NCBI RefSeq assembly: GCF_036038375.1
Contig: NZ_CP107935.1
Coordinates: 2,108,001 to 2,172,000 of the forward strand
Source: Streptomyces sp. NBC_00414
GTDB lineage: Bacteria > Actinomycetota > Actinomycetes > Streptomycetales > Streptomycetaceae
Direction of reading: 5' to 3'
DNA length: 64,000 nt
The translations under genes were made by a program, and so were the position numbers. Of this stretch, positions 53,126-62,002 are shown piece by piece. The notes beneath the pieces are model-generated. The model saw only the letters and a list, made by a program, of their open reading frames with translations. It made no database searches and had not been told where the DNA came from. Every line of letters begins with the position of its first letter. Position 1 is the first letter of the stretch.

Positions 53126-54001
53126 TCAGGCGGCGATCTTGTCCAGCCGGGCGATCTCCTCGTCCGGCAGGACGAGATCCGCCGCCGCGATGTTCTCGCG
53201 CAGGTGCGCCCGCGAGGACGTGCCGGGGATGAGGACGATCGTCGCCGAGCGCTGCAGCAGCCAGGCCAGAGCCACCTGCTGGGGCGAGGCACCCAGCCGG
53301 GCGGCGACGTCGGTCAGGATCTCCGACTGCAGCGGAGTGAAGCCGCCGAGCGGGAAGAACGGCGCGAAGGCGATCCCCTCCGCCGCGCACCGCTCGACGA
53401 GGGCGTCGTCCTGGCGGTTGGCGAGGTTGTAGAGGTTCTGCACGGTGACGACGGGCGCGATGGCCTGCGCCTCGGTCAGCTGGGCGGCCGAGACGGAGCT
53501 GACTCCGAGATGGCGGATCAGGCCCTGCTCCCGCAGCTCCGCCAGCGCGCCGAACTGCTCGCTCAGCGGCTCCTCGTCCGTGCCCTCGGCGGAACCGACC
53601 CGCAGGTTCACCACGTCGAGCGCCTCCACGCCGAGGTGCTGGAGGTTCTCCCGGACCTGGGCCTTGAGGTCCTCGGGCTCCCGGGCGAAGATCCAGGCGC
53701 CGTCGTCGCCCCGGCGGGCGCCGACCTTGGTGACGATGCGCAGGTCGTCGGGGTAGGGGTGCAGGGCCTCCTTGATGATCTCGTTGACGACGAACGGTCC
53801 GTAGAAGTCGCTGGTGTCGATGTGCGTGATGCCCCGCTCGACGGCCTCCCGCAGCACCGCGACCGCCTCGTCCCGGTCCTTGGGCGGCCCGAACGCGTTG
53901 GGGCCCGCCAGCTGCATGGCTCCGTACCCCATGCGTGTGAGGGTCAGATCGTCGGCCGGGGTGAGGGTGTCGCCGGAGACAGTGCCGGTCACGTCCGTCA
54001 T
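53126..54001 (-). CDS. Aldo/keto reductase
   Basis: The 291-residue AKR TIM-barrel NADPH-dependent oxidoreductase has catalytic Asp and Tyr in HIDTSDFYGP and Lys in RIVTKVGAR. The usual catalytic His position reads LDVVNLRVGS, as in the YdbC/pyridoxal-reductase-like subgroup that starts LTRMGYGAMQLAGPNAFG. C-terminal NADPH site: VLIPGTSSRAHLRENI. GAGAGG lies 7 nt before ATG 54001. Five 13-bp repeats lie directly upstream. It is divergent from an MmyB-type regulator, its probable controller. Confidence 0.92.
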   Translation of the reverse strand: MTDVTGTVSGDTLTPADDLTLTRMGYGAMQLAGPNAFGPPKDRDEAVAVLREAVERGITHIDTSDFYGPFVVNEIIKEALHPYPDDLRIVTKVGARRGDDGAWIFAREPEDLKAQVRENLQHLGVEALDVVNLRVGSAEGTDEEPLSEQFGALAELREQGLIRHLGVSSVSAAQLTEAQAIAPVVTVQNLYNLANRQDDALVERCAAEGIAFAPFFPLGGFTPLQSEILTDVAARLGASPQQVALAWLLQRSATIVLIPGTSSRAHLRENIAAADLVLPDEEIARLDKIAA

Positions 54002-54016
54002 GGTGTGCCTCTCGCT

Positions 54017-54081
54017 GTGTTTCTGATGCGTGTTTCCGATGCGTGTTTCCGATGCGTGTTTCTGATGCGTGTTTCTGATGC
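54017..54081. repeat. Five 13-bp direct repeats in the reductase/regulator promoter region
   Basis: GTGTTTC(T/C)GATGC is repeated five times head to tail (units starting at 54017, 54030, 54043, 54056, 54069), differing only in one T/C position. The array begins 16 bp before the reductase ATG on the other strand, so it lies in its 5' leader or promoter. It may bind the divergent HTH regulator cooperatively or be a slippage-made microsatellite. Confidence 0.9.
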
Positions 54082-54231
54082 TTCTTCCGGAAGGACCGGA
54101 AAGCCTGACAAGCCCGGAAGGCTTCGTTCTTCTTCGACTCTGCGCCGGGCCGGGCGCGCAAGGCAGTACCCCGTTGTTCCTGGTAGTGACAGGGACAGTC
54201 ACCGGAGCCGGGACGGAACTACGGTGGAGGG

Positions 54232-55137
54232 ATGAACGGCACGAACGTCCTCGGAGAGTTCCTGCGCGCCCGCCGGGCACTGGTGCGGCCCCAGGACGCC
54301 GGAATCCGCGGCGGCGGCCTGCGGCGCGTCCCCGGTCTGCGCCGCGAGGAGGTCGCGATGCTCTCCGGCATCAGCGCCGACTACTACCTGCGCCTGGAGC
54401 AGGGCCGCGACCGCAACCCCTCGCTCCAGGTCCTCGAAGCCCTGGCCGACGTCCTGAATCTGGACGCCGACGCCACGGCCCATCTGATCGGCCTGGCCCA
54501 GCCCCGGCTCTCCCAGGCCCGTAAGGCGGGCTCCGGCACGGGTCGCGGACGGGCCGCGCAAAAGCCCCAGCCCGTACCGCCCGACATCCTTCAGCTGTTG
54601 GACGGATGGTCGAACAACCCCGCCTACGTCGAGAACAAGTTCACCGACGTGCTGGCCGCCAACGCGCTGGCCATGGCCCTGTCCCCGAACCACGCCCCCG
54701 GCAGCAACATCATGCGGGCCGTCCTCCTCGACGAGACCGAGCAGAAGCTGCGGCGGGACTGGGACGAGCTGACGGAGGCGGGGGTCGCCGCCCTGCGCGC
54801 CAACGTCGGGCCCGACGTCGACGATCCCCGTCTGGTGGAGCTCGTGGGCGAGCTGTCCGTACGCAGTGAACGGTTCCGGCAGCTGTGGGGCCGGCACGAC
54901 GTACAGCCCAAGCAGTCACGTCTCCTGCGGCTGCGGCACCCCAAGGTCGGCGACTTCGAGCTGCACGCCAGCAAGCTGGGCATCGTCGGATCGGACGGCC
55001 TGGTCCTCAAGGTCTTCCAGGCCGCACCGGGCAGCCGGGACGCCGAACTGCTCGCCATCCTGGGGTCCTTGACGGCGTCCGGCGAGGACCGGGACCCGAC
55101 CGGCTCGGAGCACCGCCAGACCGTCGAGGACCAGTGA
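54232..55137 (+). CDS. XRE-family regulator with MmyB-like ligand domain
   Basis: The 301-residue product has an N-terminal helix-turn-helix (LGEFLRARRALVRP..., LRREEVAMLSGISADYYLRLEQGRDRNPS) and a C-terminal MmyB-type PAS-like ligand domain (AYVENKFTDVLAANALAMAL, VLLDETEQKLRRDWDEL). Relatives regulate adjacent short-chain or aldo/keto reductase genes. TACGGT lies six bases before the ATG with GGAGGG in between, so the transcript may be leaderless or nearly so. It is divergent from the aldo/keto reductase. Confidence 0.92.
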   Translation: MNGTNVLGEFLRARRALVRPQDAGIRGGGLRRVPGLRREEVAMLSGISADYYLRLEQGRDRNPSLQVLEALADVLNLDADATAHLIGLAQPRLSQARKAGSGTGRGRAAQKPQPVPPDILQLLDGWSNNPAYVENKFTDVLAANALAMALSPNHAPGSNIMRAVLLDETEQKLRRDWDELTEAGVAALRANVGPDVDDPRLVELVGELSVRSERFRQLWGRHDVQPKQSRLLRLRHPKVGDFELHASKLGIVGSDGLVLKVFQAAPGSRDAELLAILGSLTASGEDRDPTGSEHRQTVEDQ

Positions 55138-55280
55138 CGCCCGGCGCCCCGGCATCGGAGACGTGGTCGGCCGCCATCCGAACCCGAACGTGGTCGGCCA
55201 CCACCCCGGAACCGGAAACAGGGCACCGGCCGCCGCCCGGCCCCCGTGAGGGCCCGGGCGGCTGCCGGTCCGCGATCACG

Positions 55281-56756
55281 TCAGCCGCGTACACCGGGAG
55301 TGACGGGGGCGACGGGGGCGACGGTCTCCTGGTCCGCGCCCACCGGGTCCTGGTCGCCCGAGGCGCGGGGAACGCCGGACATACGGCGCACGTGCTGGAC
55401 CGGGACGAGCAGCGCGGCCAGCGCCGCGGCCAGGCAGAGCAGGGCGAGCAGGGTGAATCCGTGGGTGTAGCCGGAGGCCTCGGGCAGACCCGAGGACTGC
55501 AGGTGGCCGGTCACCAGGACGCTGGTCACCGCGGCCCCGATGGACCCGCCGATGGTGCGGATGTTGGCGTTCATACCGGTCGCGGCCCCGGTCTGCTCGG
55601 CCGGGACGCTGCCCACGATCAGGTTGGCCATCGAGGCGAACGCGAGGCCGATACCCAGGCCGAACACGCCTGACACGAAGGCCACCTGCCACTGCTCGTC
55701 GTGCCACAGGGCGAGGAATCCACAGGCGACCGCGCCGAGCGCGGCACCCGTCGTGAGCAGCTTCTTGGCGCCCACCACCGGTTCCAGCCGGCCGCTCAGG
55801 ATGCCCGAGAAGAACATGGCGACCAGCATCGGCAGCATGAGCAGCCCGGACGCGGTGACGCTCGCGCCGAACCCGTACCCGGCGGAGCTGGGCGTCTGGA
55901 CGAAGGCGGGCAGGAAGGACCAGATCGAGTACATGCCCGCGCCGAACAGCAGCGCGGCGGTGTTGGTGGTCCACACGGCAGGCAGCCGCATGACCTTCAG
56001 GTCGATCAGCGGCGAGCGGGAGCGCGCCTCGGAGAGCAGCCACAGGACGAAGAGGACGACCGCGGCGGCGAACAGGGCGATCACCCGGGCCGAGCCCCAG
56101 CCCCACCGGGTCGCCTGGCTGAGCGGCAGCAGCAGGGCGACCAGCCATGCCGACAGCAGGACCGCGCCGAGCCAGTTCACCCGGCCCTCGGCACGCCTGG
56201 GCGACTCGGGGACGTACCGGAGGGCGATGAGGGCGGTCACCGCCACGACTGCGACAGGCAGCCAGAACAGCCACCGGTAGTCGAGCGCGGTCACGATGGG
56301 ACCGGCCGCGACCATGCCGACACCGCCGCCCGCGGCGATCACGGCGGACAGGTTGCTGATGCTGGGGCTCACCCGGGCCGGGGCGAACTCGTCCCGGATG
56401 ATGCCGAAGGACAGCGGGAACAGGGCCCCGCCTATGCCCTGGACGACCCGGGCGACGATCAGTACGCCGATGGTCGGGGCGAGCGCGGCGATCAGACAGC
56501 CGATCATCACGGTCACGAGAACCGCGACGAGGGTGCGCTTCTTGCCGATCAGGTCGCCGACCCGGCCGAGGATCGGCGTGAAGACCGAGGCGGACAGCAG
56601 ATACGCCGTCATCACCCAGGTCGCGGTCGACTGCGAGGTGTGCAGTTCGTGCTGGACGGTCGGCAGGGCCGGCGCGATCAGCGACTGGAGCATGGAGAAG
56701 ACGCCCGCACCGGTCGCGAGGACCGCGAAGGTGAGGCGGGTGGACTTGCGGGGCAT
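55281..56756 (-). CDS. MFS drug exporter (EmrB/QacA type)
   Basis: The 491-residue protein has 14 probable membrane spans. It shows MFS motif A (LGRVGDLIGKKRTL), motif C-like ARVVQGIGGALFPLSFG, and the DHA2 pattern of EmrB/QacA exporters. It would expel a toxic or self-made compound using the proton gradient. GAGAGG precedes the ATG. It is divergent from a TetR gene whose upstream region carries two palindromes, the usual layout of an inducible efflux pump. Confidence 0.92.
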   Translation of the reverse strand: MPRKSTRLTFAVLATGAGVFSMLQSLIAPALPTVQHELHTSQSTATWVMTAYLLSASVFTPILGRVGDLIGKKRTLVAVLVTVMIGCLIAALAPTIGVLIVARVVQGIGGALFPLSFGIIRDEFAPARVSPSISNLSAVIAAGGGVGMVAAGPIVTALDYRWLFWLPVAVVAVTALIALRYVPESPRRAEGRVNWLGAVLLSAWLVALLLPLSQATRWGWGSARVIALFAAAVVLFVLWLLSEARSRSPLIDLKVMRLPAVWTTNTAALLFGAGMYSIWSFLPAFVQTPSSAGYGFGASVTASGLLMLPMLVAMFFSGILSGRLEPVVGAKKLLTTGAALGAVACGFLALWHDEQWQVAFVSGVFGLGIGLAFASMANLIVGSVPAEQTGAATGMNANIRTIGGSIGAAVTSVLVTGHLQSSGLPEASGYTHGFTLLALLCLAAALAALLVPVQHVRRMSGVPRASGDQDPVGADQETVAPVAPVTPGVRG

Positions 56757-57117
56757 GGAAAGCCTCTCCGAACTGGTGCGGCCGAGGCCCGGACCGCGGT
56801 CGTACGGGTTCTGCGCATGCCGGGGCAGCACAGGACACGGCGGTGATCGTGGGACGGGGCCCTGTTCGAGCGCGGCCGAGCGGCGGCGGGGAGCAGGGGA
56901 AGGTCGCGGAAGGTATCAGGGAGTGACAGGAGGTGACGGGGGGCCGGGCGGTGCGCTCGGCGCCGGGCCCGGACGGAGACGGGGTGGCGTCCGCCTTCGG
57001 CGCGTGCGGCCGCACGTGTCCCCGGTGGACGCACCCCGCACTGCTAAAGTGGAGGTACCCCTCCACTGTAGCGGAGGCATACCTCCGCTTCAACCCGCTC
57101 CGCCCCGGGAGGCAGCA
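56757..57117. promoter_or_regulatory. Divergent promoter region of exporter and TetR genes
   Basis: These 361 bp lie between the divergent exporter and TetR genes and contain no gene of their own. A 14-bp palindrome, CGTGCGGCCGCACG, occurs at 57003-57016, and the two TetR-type operators lie at 57048-57089. The part near the exporter shows no clear second operator. Confidence 0.6.
57048..57089. promoter_or_regulatory. Two tandem TetR operators
   Basis: AGTGGAGG-TACC-CCTCCACT (57048-57067) and AGCGGAGG-CATA-CCTCCGCT (57070-57089) are two perfect 8+4+8 inverted repeats. They differ at only one position per arm and are 22 bp apart centre to centre, so on nearly the same DNA face. They end 28 bp before the TetR start and fit autoregulation by a cooperatively bound TetR pair. 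Confidence 0.85.
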
Positions 57118-57696
57118 GTGACCGCCCAGTCATTCCCCGTCAGCGAGATCGTCGCGTCCCGGCGGCCGCACCGGAAGGACGCGGCGCGCAACTACGACGC
57201 CCTGCTCACCGCGGCCCGCGACGCCTTCGCGGAGCAGGGCGCCGAGGCCTCCCTGGAGGACATCGCCCGTCGCGCGGGCGTCGGCATCGGCACGCTGTAC
57301 CGGAACTTCCCCACCCGCAGACACCTCTTCGAGAGCCTCTACGCGGACGAGGTCGACGCCCTGTGCCAGGTCGCCGAGGAGGTCTCCGGGCTCGAACCGT
57401 GGGAGGCGCTGACGACGTGGCTGGACCGGTTCGCCGGCTACATGGTCACCAAGCGGGCCGTGCGCGAGGCCCTGAACGACGAGTCGCAGATCTTCGCCGC
57501 CTGCCGCGACTCGATGTACGCGGCCGGCACTCCGCTGTTCGAGCGGGCCCAGCGGGCCGGTGAGGCACGTACGGACATGACCTTCGTCGACCTGCTGCGC
57601 ATGGTCGCGGGCATCACCGCGACGACCTTCGACGACGACACCCAGCGCGACCGGGTCATGTCCATCGCCCTGGACGGCGTACGCGTCAACCGCTGA
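57118..57696 (+). CDS. TetR-family repressor of the divergent exporter
   Basis: The 192-residue product has a TetR helix-turn-helix at about residues 24-72 (ALLTAARDAFAEQGAEASLE, DIARRAGVGIGTLYRNFPTR) and a SACE_7040-like C-terminal ligand domain. GTG 57118 follows GGGAGGCAGCA. It probably represses itself and the divergent exporter gene through the tandem palindromes and is released by a drug-like ligand. Confidence 0.92.
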   Translation: MTAQSFPVSEIVASRRPHRKDAARNYDALLTAARDAFAEQGAEASLEDIARRAGVGIGTLYRNFPTRRHLFESLYADEVDALCQVAEEVSGLEPWEALTTWLDRFAGYMVTKRAVREALNDESQIFAACRDSMYAAGTPLFERAQRAGEARTDMTFVDLLRMVAGITATTFDDDTQRDRVMSIALDGVRVNR

Positions 57697-57874
57697 CCGG
57701 TCCCGCCACCCACTGACCCGTCCGCGGTCCGCCCCACCTGTCCGCAGCCTGCTCACGGAGGAACCCCGGCCGGCCCTCCTCCCTGCGGAGGATGCCTTCA
57801 CGGAGGAGGTGGCCGGGAACCGTTCCTCCCCAGGCCAGAGGGGCGGCCCCGGCCGCCCGTCTACCGTTGGGGTC

Positions 57875-59335
57875 ATGGACTTGATGGACTCGTTCGCGGG
57901 ACGGCGCGTGCCCCCGGCCGTCACGGACGCGGGTCTGGCCCTGCTCTTCACCGCCGGGGCGTTCGCCGTCCTCGCCCCGATGCCGCCCGACGGGCCCCGG
58001 CTGCGTGCCGCGGACGCCCTGTTCGTCGTACTCGCCCTGCTGTCCGCCCTGCCGCTGGCCGTCCACCGGCGGTTCCCCCTGCCGGTTCTGCTGGTGATGG
58101 TGGCGGCGGTGGCCGCGCTCCAGGGGCGGCACTACGTCCCGCAGCTGTCGGGCCCCGAGGGCACCTCCATCGGGCCGTCCTACATCGGGGTGGCCACGGC
58201 CGTGCTCCTCACCGCCCTGCGGGGCGCGCCCAGGACGGCCACCGTGGTGGTGGCCGTGATCATCCCGGCCGCGGCCGTCACCGAGGCCGTCCTCGCCCCC
58301 GCCGGGCACCGCCTGGCCACCCTGCTGGCGGAGGCCGTGCTGCTGGTCGCGGCGTGGGCGCTCGGCAGGCTGACCCGGGCGCGCGCCGCCATCCGCGACC
58401 AGGCACTGGAAAGGGCCGCGGCGCTCGAACGCGCGCAGGAGGCCAACGCGCGCGCCGCCGTCATGGAGGAGCGGGCCAGGATCGCCCGCGAGCTGCACGA
58501 CATCGTCGCGCACAACGTCAGCCTCATGGTCGTCCAGACGATCGCCGCCGACCGGATCCAGGACCGCGACGGCGCCAAGGCCCACGAGCTGCACGGCGCC
58601 ATCGAGGAGACCGGCCGGGCGACCGTCACCGAACTGCGCAGACTCCTCGACGTGCTGCGCACGGACGACGAGGCCGACGCCGATCCGAGCAAGGAGCCGC
58701 CGCAGCCCACCATCGAGGCCCTGCCCGCACTGGTGGACGCGGTGCGCGCGGCGGGCCTCACCGTCGACTTCACGACGACCGGGACACCCGCCGAGCTGCC
58801 GGCCGGCTCGCACCTGACCGTCTACCGCGTCGTGCAGGAGGCGCTCACCAACACGCTCAAGCACGCCGGCCGCACCCGTGCCGGGCTGACCGTCTCCTGG
58901 GAACCGAGACACCGGCGGCTCACCGTGCGGCTCTGCGACGACGGGCCACGGCCCGGCGAGGGGGCGGTGCCGCGCCCGGCCGACCTGCCCGACGGCCCCG
59001 GTCACGGACTGCTCGGCATGCGCGAACGCATCGGCGCCGTGGGCGGTTCGCTGCACACCGGCACACGTGCGGGCGGCGGCTACTGCGTGCACGCGGTCGT
59101 CCCGCTGCCGGTGCCGGAATCTGTGCCGGTGTCGACACCGGCACAGTCACCACGGCAGACGCAGGCACCGGCACCGGCACCGGCACCGGACGATTCCTCC
59201 TACGACATCTCGGGGCACGACGACCCTCAGCACACAGACCCCCGGCACGACGACTCACGGCACGAAGACCCCCGGCATTCCAGGTACGAAGGGCACTCCC
59301 CGTATGCAAGCCATCCGCGTCCTGCTGGTCGATGA
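57875..59335 (+). CDS. Sensor histidine kinase (NarL-type, HisKA_3) with His/Asp-rich tail
   Basis: The 486-residue product has four to five N-terminal membrane spans, then the HisKA_3 dimerisation domain with phospho-acceptor His208 (RELHDIVAHNVSLMVVQT) and an HATPase domain (QEALTNTLKHAGRT, GHGLLGMRERIGAVGG). After the normal end of the kinase (about residue 415) come Ala/Pro repeats and a His/Asp-rich tail (GHDDPQHTDPRHDDSRHEDP) that could bind metal ions. TACCGT lies 8 nt before the ATG and no ribosome site is evident, suggesting a leaderless message. The end overlaps the response regulator by 32 nt. Confidence 0.92.
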   Translation: MDLMDSFAGRRVPPAVTDAGLALLFTAGAFAVLAPMPPDGPRLRAADALFVVLALLSALPLAVHRRFPLPVLLVMVAAVAALQGRHYVPQLSGPEGTSIGPSYIGVATAVLLTALRGAPRTATVVVAVIIPAAAVTEAVLAPAGHRLATLLAEAVLLVAAWALGRLTRARAAIRDQALERAAALERAQEANARAAVMEERARIARELHDIVAHNVSLMVVQTIAADRIQDRDGAKAHELHGAIEETGRATVTELRRLLDVLRTDDEADADPSKEPPQPTIEALPALVDAVRAAGLTVDFTTTGTPAELPAGSHLTVYRVVQEALTNTLKHAGRTRAGLTVSWEPRHRRLTVRLCDDGPRPGEGAVPRPADLPDGPGHGLLGMRERIGAVGGSLHTGTRAGGGYCVHAVVPLPVPESVPVSTPAQSPRQTQAPAPAPAPDDSSYDISGHDDPQHTDPRHDDSRHEDPRHSRYEGHSPYASHPRPAGR

Positions 59336-59975
59336 CCAGCCCATGATCCGGACGGGATTCCGGCTCATCCTCGAAGCCGAGCCGGACATCACGGTCGTCG
59401 GCGAGGCGGCGGACGGTGTCGCCGCCGTCGAGAGCGCCCTGTCCCTGCGCCCGGACATCGTGCTGATGGACATCCGCATGCCGAACATGGACGGGGTCGA
59501 GGCCACCCGCCGTATCGCGGAGACGGGGTCGCCGAGCCGTGTCGTCATCCTGACCACCTTCGACCTGGACGCGCACGTGGTGGACGCCCTGCGCGCGGGG
59601 GCCAGCGCCTTCCTCGTCAAGGACGGTCCGGCCGACTCGCTCGTCGGCGCCATCCGTACCGTGGCCGCCGGGGACGCCGTGCTCTCCCCCCGGGTCACGC
59701 ACCGGCTGCTCGACCGCTTCGCCCATCTCGGCGCGCCCGCGACCCCGGACGTGCCGTCCCGCCTCGACGCGCTCACCGGCCGCGAACTCGATGTCCTGCG
59801 CGCCCTGACCCGCGGGCTGTCCAACGCGGAGATCGCCCTGGAACTGGGCGTGGGAGAGACGACGGTCAAGACGCACATCGCGCACATCCTGGAGAAGTAC
59901 GGACTCCGGGACCGGGTCCAGGCCGTCATCCTGGCCTACGACTGCGGGCTGGTGGTGCCTCGCAGCCCCCGGTGA
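59304..59975 (+). CDS. Response regulator, NarL/LuxR type
   Basis: The 223-residue product has a receiver domain (LLVDDQPMIRTGFRLIL, phospho-Asp56 in IVLMDIRMP, conserved Thr in VILTTFD and Lys in AFLVKDGPAD) and a C-terminal LuxR helix-turn-helix (LTGRELDVLRALTRGLSNAEIAL...TVKTHIAHIL). It overlaps the kinase gene by 32 nt and forms a two-component pair with it. Target genes are unknown. Confidence 0.93.
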   Translation: MQAIRVLLVDDQPMIRTGFRLILEAEPDITVVGEAADGVAAVESALSLRPDIVLMDIRMPNMDGVEATRRIAETGSPSRVVILTTFDLDAHVVDALRAGASAFLVKDGPADSLVGAIRTVAAGDAVLSPRVTHRLLDRFAHLGAPATPDVPSRLDALTGRELDVLRALTRGLSNAEIALELGVGETTVKTHIAHILEKYGLRDRVQAVILAYDCGLVVPRSPR

Positions 59976-60005
59976 CGGACAGCCGGGGTGCGGACGCCGG
60001 GGGGC

Positions 60006-61109
60006 TCAGTACTCCAGTTCCGGGCGCAGGCGGAGGGGGCCGCCGACGTTGTGGAGATGCCGCAGCACCTGGGCGTACGAGTCGAGGAGGGTCGTCTCGT
60101 GGTACGCGATGCCGTGCCGCGCGCAGAACGTGCGGACGAGCTCCTGGGCGTGCCGAAGGCTGGGCCTCGGCATGGACGGGAACAGGTGGTGCTCGATCTG
60201 GTAGTTCAGTCCGCCGAGCGCCAGGTCGGTGAGCCGGTGGCCGCGAATGTTGCGCGAGGTCAGTACCTGCCGGCGCAGGAAGTCGACCTTGTCGTCCTTG
60301 CCGAACAGGGCCATGCCCTTGTGGTTGGGGGCGAACGAGCACCCCATGTAGAGCCCGAACAGTCCCTGGTGCACCAGGAGGAAGACCACGGCCTGGAGGG
60401 GGCTCAGGACCAGGAACAGGGCGGCGAGATAGCCCACGATGTGCGTCGCCAGCATGGCCGCCTCGGTCAGCCTGGTCGCACGCCCGGTACGCGCACCAGT
60501 GGTGCGGTCGAAGGTCGCCTGTACCCCGGCGACCTTCAGGGCGAGCCCTTCGAGCAGCAGCATGGGGAAGAACAGCCAGGCCTGGTGGCGGCCCAGCCAG
60601 GCGTAGGCGCCGGTGCGGACGCGGGCCTGGTCCTCGGTGAAGGCGATCGCGCCGTCGGCGATGTCGGGGTCGCGGTCGACGTGGTTGGGGTGGGCGTGGT
60701 GCCGGGTGTGCTTGTTGATCCACCAGCCGAAGCTGAGGCCGACCAGCAGGTCGGCGTGCACGCGGCCGAGCACGTTGTTGACGCGCTTCGAGGCGGCGAT
60801 CTGGTGGTGGCCGGCGTCGTGTCCGATGAACGCGGTCTGGGTGAACATCACCGCGAGGAACGCGGCGGTCACCAGCTGCCACCACGACTGGCCTATCAGT
60901 GCGAAGGCGGTCCAGCCGGCGGCCAGCAGGAGCAGGTTCGCCCCGACCTTGACCGAGTAGTAGACCGGGCGCCGCCTGAGCAGCCCGCTCTGCTTCACCT
61001 CGCGGGAGAGCGCCGCGTAGTCGCTGCCCCGGCGGGCGGGCGGCGGCTTCGTCATCCGGGCGGGATCCGCCGGATCGGCGCCCCGGTCGATGGTGCCGGT
61101 GGTGGTCAC
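60006..61109 (-). CDS. Membrane fatty acid desaturase (acyl-lipid type)
   Basis: The 367-residue di-iron desaturase has all three histidine boxes: GHDAGHHQ, NKHTRHHAHPNH and QIEHHLFPSMP. Four membrane spans are visible. It would introduce double bonds into membrane acyl chains, consistent with the cold-shock protein gene just upstream. GTG 61109 has AGAGGA upstream; the longer frame is not supported. A strong hairpin separates it from the cold-shock gene, so it may have its own promoter or rely on readthrough. Confidence 0.93.
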   Translation of the reverse strand: MTTTGTIDRGADPADPARMTKPPPARRGSDYAALSREVKQSGLLRRRPVYYSVKVGANLLLLAAGWTAFALIGQSWWQLVTAAFLAVMFTQTAFIGHDAGHHQIAASKRVNNVLGRVHADLLVGLSFGWWINKHTRHHAHPNHVDRDPDIADGAIAFTEDQARVRTGAYAWLGRHQAWLFFPMLLLEGLALKVAGVQATFDRTTGARTGRATRLTEAAMLATHIVGYLAALFLVLSPLQAVVFLLVHQGLFGLYMGCSFAPNHKGMALFGKDDKVDFLRRQVLTSRNIRGHRLTDLALGGLNYQIEHHLFPSMPRPSLRHAQELVRTFCARHGIAYHETTLLDSYAQVLRHLHNVGGPLRLRPELEY

Positions 61110-61202
61110 GTGATTCCTCTCGGGGTGCGGACGGGCCGACCGTGCGGGGCAGGCGTCCAGGCCTCGTAGGCCTGGTCCTGGCGGCCTGGCGCCGGAGACA
61201 CC

Positions 61203-61234
61203 CCGAGGCAGGCCCGCGTACGGGCCTGCCTCGG
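61203..61234 (-). terminator. Strong hairpin terminator after the cold-shock gene
   Basis: CCGAGGCAGGCCCG (61203-61216) pairs perfectly with CGGGCCTGCCTCGG (61221-61234) around a 4-base loop, a 14-bp GC-rich stem. It follows the cold-shock gene stop by 38 nt on the minus strand and precedes the desaturase gene. There is no T-run. Confidence 0.85.
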
Positions 61235-61272
61235 AAAGGGCCTGCCTTGGGGAGAAGCTCAGGAAGGGCTTC

Positions 61273-61476
61273 TCAGAGCGCGCGGACCTGGTCCGCCTGC
61301 ATTCCCTTGGGACCCTGGCTGGCCGTGAACTCCACCTTCTGGTTCTCCTCAAGGGAGCGGAAACCTTCGGTGTCGATGGCCGAGTGGTGCACGAAGATGT
61401 CGGCGCCGCCCTCGTCAGGGGCGATGAAGCCGAAGCCCTTCTCCGCGTTGAACCACTTCACAGTTCCAAGAGCCAT
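61273..61476 (-). CDS. csp: Cold-shock protein (CspA family)
   Basis: A 67-residue single cold-shock domain with both RNA-binding motifs, KGFGFIAP (RNP1) and DIFVHHSAI (RNP2), starting [17 protein letters not shown]. It is an RNA chaperone or transcription antiterminator in the cytoplasm. GAAGGAGACATCAC directly precedes the ATG. The long untranslated stretch upstream (about 150 bp or more) is typical of csp genes, which are controlled through their 5' leader. Confidence 0.97.
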   Translation of the reverse strand: MALGTVKWFNAEKGFGFIAPDEGGADIFVHHSAIDTEGFRSLEENQKVEFTASQGPKGMQADQVRAL

Positions 61477-62002
61477 GTGATGTCTCCTTCGAGTCGAGAT
61501 GACGAGCTGAGCGGAGAGCGCGCGTTCGCGCGACTCCGGGTTGCTGGTCGCCGGCCGTCGAAGAAAACCCCCGAAAACGACATGGCGCCCGCTGTCAGAA
61601 CTCCGCGGGCGCTTCCACGTTCGCAAACTTCAACTACAACCGTTCTCTACAACGTCCGGTGTGCCGGATACGTTCCCGATGCGCCGGAAAAGGCCCTGAG
61701 CACGGCTTCGGCCCCTTCCCTCCAGGTCGGCGCCGAATGGGGGAGGGAGTACGGTTGCACCACCGGGCGCACCTCGCACGCCGTCATCCGTGTCGGCGTC
61801 GCACTCGGAGAACGGCAATGGCCGACACAGATCGATTCCGGCCGGAAATGAGCCGCACGATGCCTTCTGGCTCGTACCGTCCCGCCGTCTCCCGCAGCCC
61901 CCTCCGCGTCCGGCGATAGCGGACCTCCCGGCTCCCCGGGCGTCCCCCTGCCTTCGGGAGCCTCGCGTACCGCCCGACCCGACCACAGAGGATGCGGGAC
62001 AC
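61477..62002. other. Non-coding spacer: csp leader and upstream region
   Basis: These 526 bp contain no confident gene. The left part (to about 61660) should be the csp promoter and 5' leader; it is comparatively AT-rich (GCAAACTTCAACTACAACCG near 61624). On the plus strand a 33-codon frame at 61818-61919 (MADTDRFRPEMSRTMPSG) has GGAG 8 nt upstream and may be a small gene, but there is no other support. Confidence 0.5.

Noticed and set aside
54017..54081. CRISPR-like appearance of the repeat array
   Set aside because: The 13-bp units are contiguous with no spacers, and no cas gene is present.
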